Source of the DNA: an uncultured Eubacteriales bacterium
Lineage (GTDB): Bacteria > Bacillota > Clostridia > Oscillospirales > CAG-272
Reading direction: 5' to 3'
Length of the DNA: 8,285 nucleotides
NCBI GenBank assembly: GCA_900550625.1
Contig: URSW01000065.1
Coordinates: 1 to 8,285 of the forward strand
Position 1 is the first letter of the stretch; the number at the start of each line of letters is the position of its first letter. The notes below the pieces were generated by a model. That model was not told the DNA's origin and searched no databases. It was given only the letters and a program-made list of their open reading frames with translations. Below, in pieces: positions 1 to 6,306 of this stretch. The position numbers and the translations under genes were made by a program.

Positions 1-37
1 TCACGCAGCACAGCGCGAGGGAGATGATTTTCTTCAT
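1..37 (-). CDS. 5' end of a gene for a predicted secreted protein (truncated by window edge)
   Basis: Only the first 12 codons are visible: ATG at 37-35, reading MKKIISLALCCV and then running off the window. A lysine pair followed by a hydrophobic run is the start of a signal peptide, so the product is probably exported or a lipoprotein. An AAAGGTG ribosome-binding site (47-53) lies 9 nt upstream of the ATG, and a near-consensus promoter lies at 89-117, so the start is well supported although no domain can be seen. The ribosome-binding site and first codons are nearly the same as those of the plus-strand gene at 8228, including 27 identical bases. The two are probably paralogues with outward orientation. 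Such starts are common in extracellular solute-binding proteins of Clostridia, but nothing here proves that function. Confidence 0.72.
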   Translation of the reverse strand, partial: MKKIISLALCCV

Positions 38-88
38 TTGTTATTACACCTTTCGAAATATTGCGCGTTTTTTTATTTTACATGACAG

Positions 89-117
89 ATTATAACACAT
101 TACCGCCATTTAATCAA
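89..117 (-). promoter_or_regulatory. Sigma-A type promoter of the left-edge gene
   Basis: On the minus strand the -35 box is TTGATT (112-117), followed by a 17-bp spacer ending in TGT and a perfect TATAAT -10 box (89-94), so the extended -10 TGn motif is also present. Transcription should start near 82, giving a leader of about 45 nt that contains the AAAGGTG ribosome-binding site of the gene starting at 37. Confidence 0.8.
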
Positions 118-336
118 GTTATTCCAAAATAAAAGGAAGTTTATGTGTGAAAAACAGAGAAAAATGTCCGAAAAGTCGTCTCTGTTTCCGTTTTTGTATT
201 CATTCCGCGTTTACATATTTATCGATTTACCGAAAGCAGTTAAACATCATTCCGTGCGGTAGATCACCGCAGAAAGCCGATATCACCGCGCGGAGATACG
301 CGCCGTCCGCGAAACAGAACGAAATCCGTCTATTTA
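118..336. other. Intergenic stretch with no gene seen
   Basis: This lies between the left-edge promoter and the terminator of the Gfo/Idh gene. An 80-codon plus-strand open frame (147-389) crosses it, but the frame lacks a ribosome-binding site, is cysteine- and arginine-rich without domain character, and runs through the terminator. The only repeat noticed is ATCACCGC occurring twice (263-270 and 282-289), 19 bp apart and about 150 bp upstream of the left-edge promoter. It is too short to call an operator. Confidence 0.6.
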
Positions 337-369
337 CAAAAATCCCGCAGACTTCGGTCTGCGGGATTT
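337..369 (-). terminator. Intrinsic terminator after the Gfo/Idh gene
   Basis: A perfect 13-bp stem (340-352 with 357-369), GC-rich in its centre, is closed by the tetraloop TTCG as read on the plus strand (CGAA on the minus strand). On the minus strand the stem runs into TTTTTG, the U-tract expected for the transcript ending after the stop at 443. On the plus strand T6 follows a few bases beyond the stem, so it may also stop plus-strand transcription. A smaller 6-bp stem, CGGCAC/GTGCCG (398-412), lies upstream and is followed by T4 on the minus strand. It may act as a weak first terminator. Confidence 0.9.
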
Positions 370-442
370 GCGTATTTTTTGCCGTTTGAAAATCCGGCGG
401 CACCGCGTGCCGTTTGCGGACCTTCGCACATTATTCTTTATG

Positions 443-1570
443 TCAAATGGTAATGCGCTTTTCTTCCCAAGGCATATTTGCACGGAAGTTCGGAACCTCA
501 AAGGTGCGTCCCTTATTCGTTACGGAAAGCTGTGAGAGAAGTGCAACGGAGGTCCACTCTGCTGCCTTGTATACGTTCAGTTCGGGCTGTACGCCGGTCT
601 CGATCGCGTGAATGAAGTCAGCGACAATGTAGTAGTCTCCGCCGCCGTGTCCCGCGCCTTCGCCTGCGCCGGTCTTATATCTGTCGGGAAGCAGATCGTT
701 GAAGTCGGAAAGCGGTCTCCACTTGGTGTAGCCCTGCGGATCGTCGTCGGTAACGACTGCAACCTTTGCAACATCGCCGAGTCCGCGGGGAGCCTCGTAG
801 CATCCCTTGGTACCCTGAATCTGATAATAGGTCATTGCATGCGGGCGGGGCGAAATGGTGTCAACTCTGATCTTGACAAGCTTGCCGCTCTCGAGCTGGC
901 AGAGAGTCTGGGTAAGGTCATCGTTGCGAAGTCCGTAAGGATTGTGGTTTCCGGGGCTGAAGCTCGAGATGGAAACGATGCGGTCATCGTCGAAGCACTG
1001 CATTACCGGTCCGAGGCTGTGCGTCGGATAGAACGCGCCGCGGGTACCCATCTGCCAATATGTACGCCAGCCGGTTTTGCCGTGCCAATTACGGAGCTCG
1101 GTGCAGTCGTGGGTGTACTCGCCCTCGCCGTAGTAGATCTCACCGAACATACCCTTCTTGACCATTGCGCGGACAAGCTGAAGTTCGGGCATATAGCAGT
1201 AGTTCTCTGCGTACATATATATCTTGCCGGATTTCTCGACATTCTCGATAAGCCACCAAAGCTCATCCATGGTTACTGCTGCGGTAACCTCGCACATAAC
1301 GTGCTTGCCTGCCTGAAGCGCAAGAATTGCCTGCGGAACATGGCACTGCATAGGAGTTGAAATTACAACGGCGTCGATATCTGCTTTCTCAAGCATATCA
1401 TCGTAAATGCGGTAGCACTGGCTGTCCTCAAGACCAATCTCTTCTTTTGCTCTGTTGAGGCAATCCTCGTCGAGATCGCACATTGCGGTGATCTTTACCT
1501 CGTCGGGCATTGCTTTCATAGCTCCGACAACAGAGAAGCCACGCACTCCCACTATTCCGACTTTAATCAT
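443..1570 (-). CDS. Gfo/Idh/MocA-family NAD(P)-dependent protein, GH109-like
   Basis: This is a 375-residue cytoplasmic protein, a usual length for the family. Residues 3-11 (KVGIVGVRG) form the Rossmann nucleotide-binding turn, CDLDEDC (31-37) ends the second strand, and STPMQCH (71-77) and GKHVMCEV (88-95) complete the cofactor domain. The family's usual EKP motif reads EVT (94-96), so the common active-site lysine is missing. The C-terminal half carries YPTHSLGPV (181-189) with H184, and a glycine-rich GAGHGGGDYY segment (304-314). From known families these resemble GH109 NAD-dependent glycosidases, which cleave sugar links by transient oxidation rather than acting as plain dehydrogenases. 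That assignment is inference, and a sugar or inositol dehydrogenase remains possible. The ATG has an AGGGAG ribosome-binding site 8 nt upstream (1579-1584). The gene has its own promoter and terminator, so it is monocistronic. Its codons look less GC-rich at the third position than those of recG next door. No signal peptide is seen. Confidence 0.88.
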   Translation of the reverse strand: MIKVGIVGVRGFSVVGAMKAMPDEVKITAMCDLDEDCLNRAKEEIGLEDSQCYRIYDDMLEKADIDAVVISTPMQCHVPQAILALQAGKHVMCEVTAAVTMDELWWLIENVEKSGKIYMYAENYCYMPELQLVRAMVKKGMFGEIYYGEGEYTHDCTELRNWHGKTGWRTYWQMGTRGAFYPTHSLGPVMQCFDDDRIVSISSFSPGNHNPYGLRNDDLTQTLCQLESGKLVKIRVDTISPRPHAMTYYQIQGTKGCYEAPRGLGDVAKVAVVTDDDPQGYTKWRPLSDFNDLLPDRYKTGAGEGAGHGGGDYYIVADFIHAIETGVQPELNVYKAAEWTSVALLSQLSVTNKGRTFEVPNFRANMPWEEKRITI

Positions 1571-1620
1571 ATTTTATTCTCCCTTCGCCATTTACGGCGG
1601 TAAGTTTTCACGGTTTGACC

Positions 1621-1636
1621 GTCATTATATAATGAC
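1621..1636. promoter_or_regulatory. Perfect 16-bp palindrome over the -10 box (operator candidate)
   Basis: GTCATTATATAATGAC equals its own reverse complement. It covers the -10 box, the TG of the extended -10 and the expected start site of the Gfo/Idh gene. This is the usual position for a repressor site, since a bound dimer would block RNA polymerase. The regulator is unknown and no regulator gene lies next to it. Part of the symmetry comes from the AT-rich -10 itself, but the outer GTCA/TGAC arms are not explained by that. Confidence 0.5.
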
Positions 1637-1657
1637 ATGAAAACGCTTTTTTTTCAA
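1629..1657 (-). promoter_or_regulatory. Promoter of the Gfo/Idh gene
   Basis: On the minus strand TTGAAA (1652-1657) is followed by a 17-bp spacer ending in TGT and then CATTAT (1629-1634), that is, a good -35, an extended -10 and a fair -10. The start site should fall near 1622, with a leader of about 50 nt to the ATG at 1570. A TATAAT two bases further downstream lies in the same palindrome but has only AAAAAA at the matching -35 position. Confidence 0.62.
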
Positions 1658-1669
1658 TGGATATTCTGC

Positions 1670-1689
1670 ACAAAAAAATATTTTTTTGT
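1670..1689. repeat. 20-bp A/T-rich perfect palindrome (A7 and T7 tracts)
   Basis: ACA6-AT/AT-T6GT arms form a perfect 20-bp inverted repeat: seven A (1672-1678), TA, then seven T (1681-1687), bounded by AC and GT. It lies between the recG stop (1765) and the Gfo/Idh promoter (1629-1657), just upstream of the -35. It could end recG transcription weakly, or act as a bent-DNA or UP-type element for the promoter. The stem has almost no GC, so a strong terminator is unlikely. Confidence 0.5.
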
Positions 1690-1764
1690 TGTGAAAATCG
1701 CCAAAAACACTTTTCGGAGGCAAAAATGCACCCAAAATCAACGGAGATGCATCGCTGCTGCGGT

Positions 1765-3897
1765 TCAGTTCACCGTTTTTGAGTACCCTGACAACTTCTT
1801 TTCGCACTCCGCGCGCAGCAATGCGTGCTCCGGCGCCGAGAGAGACGGATCAGCGCCGACAAGCGCGGCGGCGCTCTGCGATGCCCGCGCGATAAGCTCC
1901 GGATCGGTGCAGCCGTCCGCAAGCCCGAGATCCGCTTCCCCGCTCTGCCTGATCTCCCCGTCTCTGCCGAGAAAATCGCCCGGTCCGCGAAGACGGAGAT
2001 CCTCCTCCGCAATATCGAAGCCGTTTGAGCTCTTCTCCATCACCGCAAGGCGCTCGCGCGACTTTTCGTTCTTCGTGTCGGACATGAGGATACACCACGA
2101 TTTTGCGCTTCCGCGTCCGACACGTCCGCGAAGCTGGTGAAGCTGCGAAAGCCCGAACCGCTCCGCGTTTTCGACGACCATAAGAGTCGCCGACGGCACA
2201 TTCACACCGACCTCGATAACCGTCGTCGCAACGAGCACGTCAGTTTCTCCCGCCGAGAACGACGCCATAACCGCGTCCTTTTCGGCGGCTTTCATTTTGC
2301 CGTGAATGCACGCAACCCGAAGCCCGTCAAGCTTTGCAGAAAGCTCCGCGGCGCACTCGGTCGCCGACTTCACCGGCAGACCTTCGTTTATCCTCTCCGT
2401 CAGGTAAATGTCCGCCATTTCCTCCGCGCTCTCGGCTTTCTTCGCCTGTTCCTCGATCGCGGGGCACACGACATACGTCTGATGTCCTTTTGCCGCCTGC
2501 TTTTCGATAAAAGCGTTGAGTCTGTCACGGTATGAGGAATCCACGCAAAACGTGCCGATCTTCTTTCGTCCGCGCGGCATTTCGTCTATCCGCGAAATGT
2601 CGAGATCGCCGTATTTTATCAGGCTGAGCGTCCGCGGGATCGGTGTTGCCGACATGACAAGCGTGTGGACGTTCTCCGCTTTCTCCTCGAGCGCGGCGCG
2701 CTGCATAACACCGAAGCGGTGCTGCTCGTCCGTAATGACAAGCCCGAGGTCATCGAATTTCACGCTTTCGGTGAGCAGCGCGTGCGTGCCGATTATGAAA
2801 TCGATGCGCTCGCCGTCCGCGCCTTCGAGCATGCGCCGCGTTTTATCCTTCTGCGCCTTTGTCATCGATCCGCACAAAAGCGAAACGGTGAAGCCGAGCT
2901 TTTCGAAAAGGGGCTTTGCCTCCGCGTAATGCTGCTTTGCAAGGATCTCCGTCGGAGCCATTAGCGCCGCCTGCGCGCCGCTTTTCACCGCGATATATGC
3001 CGCGGCAAAGGCACACACGGTCTTTCCGCTTCCCACGTCGCCGCAAAGTATCCGCTTCATCGGAACGCACCGTGCAAGATCGGACGCGATCTCTCCGACG
3101 GAGCGCTTCTGCGCGTCGGTCATCTCATACGGAAGAAGATCCGTGAACGGCGAAAGATCGGAGCTTTCAAGCGCCCGAGCCCCAGATACGGTGCGCTGCG
3201 CCTTCTTCATGCAGAGTGATGCCGAAAGGACAAAGAGCTGCTCGAACATCAGCCGACGGCGCGCGCGTTCAAGCGCGTCGGTATTCTCGGGAAAATGGAT
3301 ATTCCGCATGGCAAACGAATATGTGCAGAGCCCGTTTTCGAGCAGCACCGAGGCAGGCAGTATATCGCTTTCCGTGATGACCGCCCCGAGCGCCGTTCTC
3401 ACCCTCTCGGAGATAAACTTCTGCGAAAGCCCCGCGCTGAGCGGGTACACCGGCACAATAGGGGCAAGCTCCTCTCCTGTGGAGTCAACGCACGGCTCGT
3501 ACACGGGCGAGGTCATCGATACACCGTGCGAGGTGTCAAGTTTTCCCCAGAATCTGAACCGGCGCTCCGGGCGGAATGTATCCTTCAAAAACGGTTGATT
3601 GAAAAACGTGACCGAAACCGTACCCGTGCCGTCGGACGCACGGAATCTAAGATAGCTTTTGCCCCTGCCGTATGCCCGGTGCTCCTCGGGCACGGACACC
3701 ACCTGAAGCACAAGCGATACGGGGCCCTCGACGCTCCTCGCCTCGGCGACGCTTCTCACATGCCCTCGGTACTGATACGCACGCGGGTAATGGCAGAGCA
3801 GTCCGCGGATATTCTCGACGCCGAGCTTTTTGAAGGCTTTTGCCCTTGCTTCTCCTACGCCGGGGAGTGCGGTTATCGGTGAATCGGAAGTTATCAT
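1765..3897 (-). CDS. recG: ATP-dependent DNA helicase RecG
   Basis: RecG is a double-strand DNA translocase that reverses stalled replication forks and moves branched recombination intermediates. The 710 residues match a usual bacterial RecG length. An N-terminal helix-hairpin-helix-like segment (ITALPGVGEARAKAFKKLGV, 8-27) precedes the OB-fold wedge (about 55-150). Helicase motifs follow in order: Walker A GDVGSGKT (286-293), motif Ia APTEILAKQH (314-323), Walker B DEQHRFG (390-396), motif III MSATPIPRT (415-423), motif V ATTVIEVGVNVPSA (557-570) and motif VI QLHQLRGRVGRG (585-596). The RLRGPGDFLG stretch (635-644) and following RQSG correspond to the C-terminal translocation region. All key residues are intact. 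The loop after PAIEE (479-483) seems about 15 residues longer than in E. coli RecG. The ATG has GGAG 7 nt upstream (3905-3908). The gene begins 88 bp after the kinase stop. There is no clear terminator and only a weak TATATT-like -10 between them, so read-through is likely. Confidence 0.97.
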   Translation of the reverse strand: MITSDSPITALPGVGEARAKAFKKLGVENIRGLLCHYPRAYQYRGHVRSVAEARSVEGPVSLVLQVVSVPEEHRAYGRGKSYLRFRASDGTGTVSVTFFNQPFLKDTFRPERRFRFWGKLDTSHGVSMTSPVYEPCVDSTGEELAPIVPVYPLSAGLSQKFISERVRTALGAVITESDILPASVLLENGLCTYSFAMRNIHFPENTDALERARRRLMFEQLFVLSASLCMKKAQRTVSGARALESSDLSPFTDLLPYEMTDAQKRSVGEIASDLARCVPMKRILCGDVGSGKTVCAFAAAYIAVKSGAQAALMAPTEILAKQHYAEAKPLFEKLGFTVSLLCGSMTKAQKDKTRRMLEGADGERIDFIIGTHALLTESVKFDDLGLVITDEQHRFGVMQRAALEEKAENVHTLVMSATPIPRTLSLIKYGDLDISRIDEMPRGRKKIGTFCVDSSYRDRLNAFIEKQAAKGHQTYVVCPAIEEQAKKAESAEEMADIYLTERINEGLPVKSATECAAELSAKLDGLRVACIHGKMKAAEKDAVMASFSAGETDVLVATTVIEVGVNVPSATLMVVENAERFGLSQLHQLRGRVGRGSAKSWCILMSDTKNEKSRERLAVMEKSSNGFDIAEEDLRLRGPGDFLGRDGEIRQSGEADLGLADGCTDPELIARASQSAAALVGADPSLSAPEHALLRAECEKKLSGYSKTVN

Positions 3898-3909
3898 CTT
3901 CAGTCTCCG

Positions 3910-3928
3910 GCTTTCGGCATACGAAAGC
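3910..3928 (-). other. Small hairpin just upstream of the recG ribosome-binding site
   Basis: GCTTTCG and CGAAAGC form a perfect 7-bp stem with a 5-nt loop (arms 3910-3916 and 3922-3928). On the minus strand it ends one base before the GGAG of recG. No U-tract follows, so it is not a terminator. It could mark an mRNA processing site or tune initiation, but this is inference. Confidence 0.4.
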
Positions 3929-3985
3929 TTCCCTTCATTTAATATATAACGGTATCCCCGGAAAATGCATCCTCATTTCAGCCCG

Positions 3986-5458
3986 TCATCGGGAGCGGCT
4001 GCGGTTTCCGTGCTCGGGAGAACCGGAAATCGGCAGTTCAAAACAGAAAGTCGAGCCGCATCCGAGCTTGCTCGTCACTCCGTAATGCGCGCCGTAGCCG
4101 TCGAGTATTCCCTTGACGATCGACAGCCCGAGACCGCTGCCGACCTCGCCGCGGCGGTGGTATTCGCTCGCCTTGTAGTATCTTTCCCAAATAAGCGGAA
4201 GCTTTTCCTCGGGGATTCCCTCTCCGGTGTCGGTCACGCTTATGCGCACCGCGTCGCCGCGTATCTCCTGAGTAACGGTGACGCGCTTGTCGTCCCCGGT
4301 ATAGTTCACCGCATTATTCACAAGATTATAAAGCACCTGAAGCACCCGCGTGCGGTCGGCGAATACATACACCTCCGACGAATGTACAAAGCGTATGTCG
4401 TATCCGTCCTTTTCGTTCAGGTGGGCATATCGCTCCATCGCGCTGCCGCAAAGCTCGGTAAGGCTGAAGCGTTCGTTTCTCAGCGCAAGAGTTCCCGAGG
4501 TTATGCGCGAAAGATCGAGCACATCGTTCACAAGGGATGTGAGCCGTCTCGTCTCGTCTATGACGATCTGCATATTCTCCGGGGTCATCTCTCCGGGAAT
4601 GTCGCGCATGGCTTCGCTGTATCCCGCGATCATCGTGAGCGGTGTGCGCAGATCGTGCGAAATATTTGCGATAAGTTCCTTCTGCATGCGGTCGACCTTC
4701 GAAAGCTCGGACGCGGCATAGTTCAGCGTATCCGAAAGCTCAGCAACCTCGCGGTATCCCGATGCATCAAAGTTGACGTTATAGCTTCCCGTGGCGAGTA
4801 TTTTCGCCTCGTCGTTTATTTTGGAAACGGGGCGCGCAAGAAATTTCGATATCAGCACGCACAGAAGCGCCGCCGCCGCGAGCAGTATGCCCGTTATCCA
4901 CAGAAGCTGTATCCGCAGCGTGCTCGTCGTCGCCGCGACGGGCACGATCTCGGAATTCACAAGGATCATCCGCTCGCCGTCCGGAATCTCCCCGACACGC
5001 GCAAGGACGATCGCGTCGTTGTCTCCGCCTATGTCGCCGCCGCCCGTCGGGGAATATCTTTTGGTCACGCTCCCGTCGCCGTCCTTTGCTCTGCCGTAAA
5101 GCTCGTTCAGGATCGAATTGCTCCTCATATTGTGGATAAGGCAGGTGTTTTTCACATGGGCATCCACCTTGAGTGTGCCCACGCCGTCCTTTATCTCGTA
5201 AACCGAAATGCAGAATCCGGTTTTTTCCGCAATCCCGTACACCTTTTCTTCAAATCCGTCGTCGTCCGTATCCGCCGAAAGTATCGACGCCGTGGCTGCA
5301 AGCTTTCTCGCCATTATCGACTGATAGAAGCGGTCGAGCAGCACGATCTGGAAGATCCAGAGTATCGCTATCGTAAACGCGCAGAAAAGCGCGAAATAGC
5401 CGAATATCTTCCATTTCATCTTCGGCGGCTTTTTCGCAGTCCTATTCGTTTGTGTCAA
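3986..5458 (-). CDS. Membrane sensor histidine kinase (OmpR-partner type)
   Basis: This 490-residue kinase senses an extracytoplasmic signal and phosphorylates the adjacent response regulator. A first membrane helix (about 17-41) and a second (about 183-204) frame a roughly 140-residue outer domain with no recognised fold motif. A HAMP linker follows (about 205-257). The phosphoacceptor box is NISHDLRTP with H268. The ATPase domain has an N box around N378-N385 (NLVNNAVNY), a G1 box DTGEGI (410-415), an F box IWERYYKAS (423-431) and a G2 box GSGLGLSIVK (440-449). No required residue is missing. The longest frame starts at TTG (5458), overlapping the regulator stop by 17 bp, with a GGGGAG-like ribosome-binding site about 12 nt upstream. 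An in-frame ATG at 5419 (residue 14, MKWKIF) is an alternative that would leave 22 bp between the genes and places the first membrane helix nearer the N-terminus. The ligand is unknown. CssS- or WalK-like roles are only analogies. Confidence 0.95.
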   Translation of the reverse strand: MTQTNRTAKKPPKMKWKIFGYFALFCAFTIAILWIFQIVLLDRFYQSIMARKLAATASILSADTDDDGFEEKVYGIAEKTGFCISVYEIKDGVGTLKVDAHVKNTCLIHNMRSNSILNELYGRAKDGDGSVTKRYSPTGGGDIGGDNDAIVLARVGEIPDGERMILVNSEIVPVAATTSTLRIQLLWITGILLAAAALLCVLISKFLARPVSKINDEAKILATGSYNVNFDASGYREVAELSDTLNYAASELSKVDRMQKELIANISHDLRTPLTMIAGYSEAMRDIPGEMTPENMQIVIDETRRLTSLVNDVLDLSRITSGTLALRNERFSLTELCGSAMERYAHLNEKDGYDIRFVHSSEVYVFADRTRVLQVLYNLVNNAVNYTGDDKRVTVTQEIRGDAVRISVTDTGEGIPEEKLPLIWERYYKASEYHRRGEVGSGLGLSIVKGILDGYGAHYGVTSKLGCGSTFCFELPISGSPEHGNRSRSR

Positions 5459-6137
5459 AGCGGTATCCCACTCCCCTCAGAGTAACGATATATTTCGCCG
5501 CGTCTCCGAGACTTCTTCTGAGCAGCTTGATATGGGTATCAAGAGTCCTGTCGTCGCCGTAGTAATCGTACCCCCACACCTCGGTGATCAGCTTTTCGCG
5601 GCTGAGCGCGATGTTCCGGTTCCTTATCATGTAGAAAAGAAGATCGTATTCCTTCGGCGACATGTCGATGCGCTTTCCGTCCACATAGACGATGCGTCCC
5701 GTAATATCGCAGCGCAGCGGTCCGATCTCGAACACATCGTGCGGTGTGTTTCCTCCCGCCGCCGAAGAGTTCGCACAGCCCGTGCGCTTGAGGACTGCCT
5801 CTATCCTGAGCATAAGCTCCTTCGGCGAAAAGGGCTTGACGACATAATCGTCGGCTCCGCACTCAAAGCCGTTGATCTTGTCGTACTCCTCGCCGCGCGC
5901 CGACAGCATTATGACCGGCACATCCGATTTTTTCCGTATCTCGCGCACGGCAGAAAAACCGTCAAGCTCCGGCATCATGATGTCCATTATCACAATATCG
6001 AAGTTTTCCTCGGCGCATTTGCGCACCGCTTCCATGCCGTCGCGCGCCTCTTCGGTCTCGTATCCCTCGAATTTCGCATATTTCGCAATAAGCGCGCGTA
6101 TAAGCTCTTCATCGTCGGCAATCAAAATTTTATACAT
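5442..6137 (-). CDS. OmpR/PhoB-family response regulator
   Basis: This is a DNA-binding transcription factor of 231 residues activated by phosphorylation from the neighbouring kinase. The receiver domain (about 1-118) has acidic D8 and D9, phosphoacceptor D52 in IMDIMMPELDG, S79 in MLSARG and K101 in VVKPFSP, all the conserved switch residues. A linker of about 15 residues leads to the winged helix (about 136-229), with SPKEYDLL (160-167), the recognition region VWGYDYYGDDRTLDTHIKLLRRSLGD and the wing TLRGVGYRF. The frame extends upstream to an ATG at 6188, but I chose the ATG at 6137. It has AAAGGA 9 nt upstream, it begins exactly at the receiver domain MYKILIADDE, and the earlier ATG lies only about 9 nt from the expected transcription start. 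Its end overlaps the kinase frame, so the two are co-transcribed and probably translationally coupled. Targets are not visible. The upstream htrA is a reasonable candidate. Confidence 0.97.
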   Translation of the reverse strand: MYKILIADDEELIRALIAKYAKFEGYETEEARDGMEAVRKCAEENFDIVIMDIMMPELDGFSAVREIRKKSDVPVIMLSARGEEYDKINGFECGADDYVVKPFSPKELMLRIEAVLKRTGCANSSAAGGNTPHDVFEIGPLRCDITGRIVYVDGKRIDMSPKEYDLLFYMIRNRNIALSREKLITEVWGYDYYGDDRTLDTHIKLLRRSLGDAAKYIVTLRGVGYRFDTNE

Positions 6138-6146
6138 ACGGTCCCG

Positions 6147-6152
6147 TCCTTT
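6147..6152 (-). promoter_or_regulatory. Ribosome-binding site deciding the response-regulator start
   Basis: AAAGGA on the minus strand, 9 nt before the ATG at 6137. It supports the shorter, receiver-domain start over the in-frame ATG at 6188. Confidence 0.8.
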
Positions 6153-6203
6153 TCTGATTTTATGAAAAGCGCCGGGGCGAAGGCGCATTTTCTTCCTTAA
6201 TCA

Positions 6204-6232
6204 ATTATACTTCATCCGCCGCATTTTGGCAA
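6204..6232 (-). promoter_or_regulatory. Promoter of the two-component operon
   Basis: On the minus strand TTGCCA (6227-6232), a 17-bp spacer and a perfect TATAAT (6204-6209) form a near-consensus sigma-A promoter. Transcription should start near 6197, giving a leader of about 60 nt. The -35 overlaps one arm of an imperfect inverted repeat (TTGGCAA at 6226-6232 and TTGCCGA at 6248-6254), which could be a regulator site. The operon can thus be expressed independently of htrA. Confidence 0.8.
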
Positions 6233-6252
6233 GAGAATTTCCCCGAATTGCC

Positions 6253-6278
6253 GAAGGGGACGATATTTCGTCCCCTTC
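6253..6278 (-). terminator. Strong hairpin after htrA, terminator-like but without a U-tract
   Basis: A perfect 11-bp stem (6253-6263 with 6268-6278), with the GC-rich core GGGGACGA, is closed by a 4-nt loop and begins 28 nt after the htrA stop. On the minus strand the stem is followed by GGCAATTCGGGG, with no run of T, and on the plus strand by TTAGTATT. It may still pause or end htrA transcription, or protect the 3' end of the mRNA. Partial read-through into the two-component genes is possible. Confidence 0.55.
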
Positions 6279-6306
6279 TTAGTATTTATGACAAGCTGCG
6301 TCAGTA

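Noticed and set aside
147..389. 80-codon plus-strand frame in the left intergenic region
   Set aside because: It has no ribosome-binding site, its composition is unlike a protein of known kind, and it reads through the strong terminator at 337-369.
608..1360. A 250-codon plus-strand open frame antisense to the Gfo/Idh gene, and a 235-codon one at 6817-7524 antisense to htrA
   Set aside because: Both are shadows of genes with complete family motifs. Neither has a promoter or ribosome-binding site.
3965..5485. A 506-codon open frame on the plus strand, antisense to the sensor kinase
   Set aside because: It is very rich in R, H and V without domain motifs, lacks a ribosome-binding site, and mirrors the codon phase of the kinase, which has every expected motif. 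It is a GC-wobble shadow.
6138..6188. Upstream ATG (6188) for the response regulator
   Set aside because: It is about 9 nt from the expected transcript start, has no ribosome-binding site, and adds 17 residues before a complete receiver domain.
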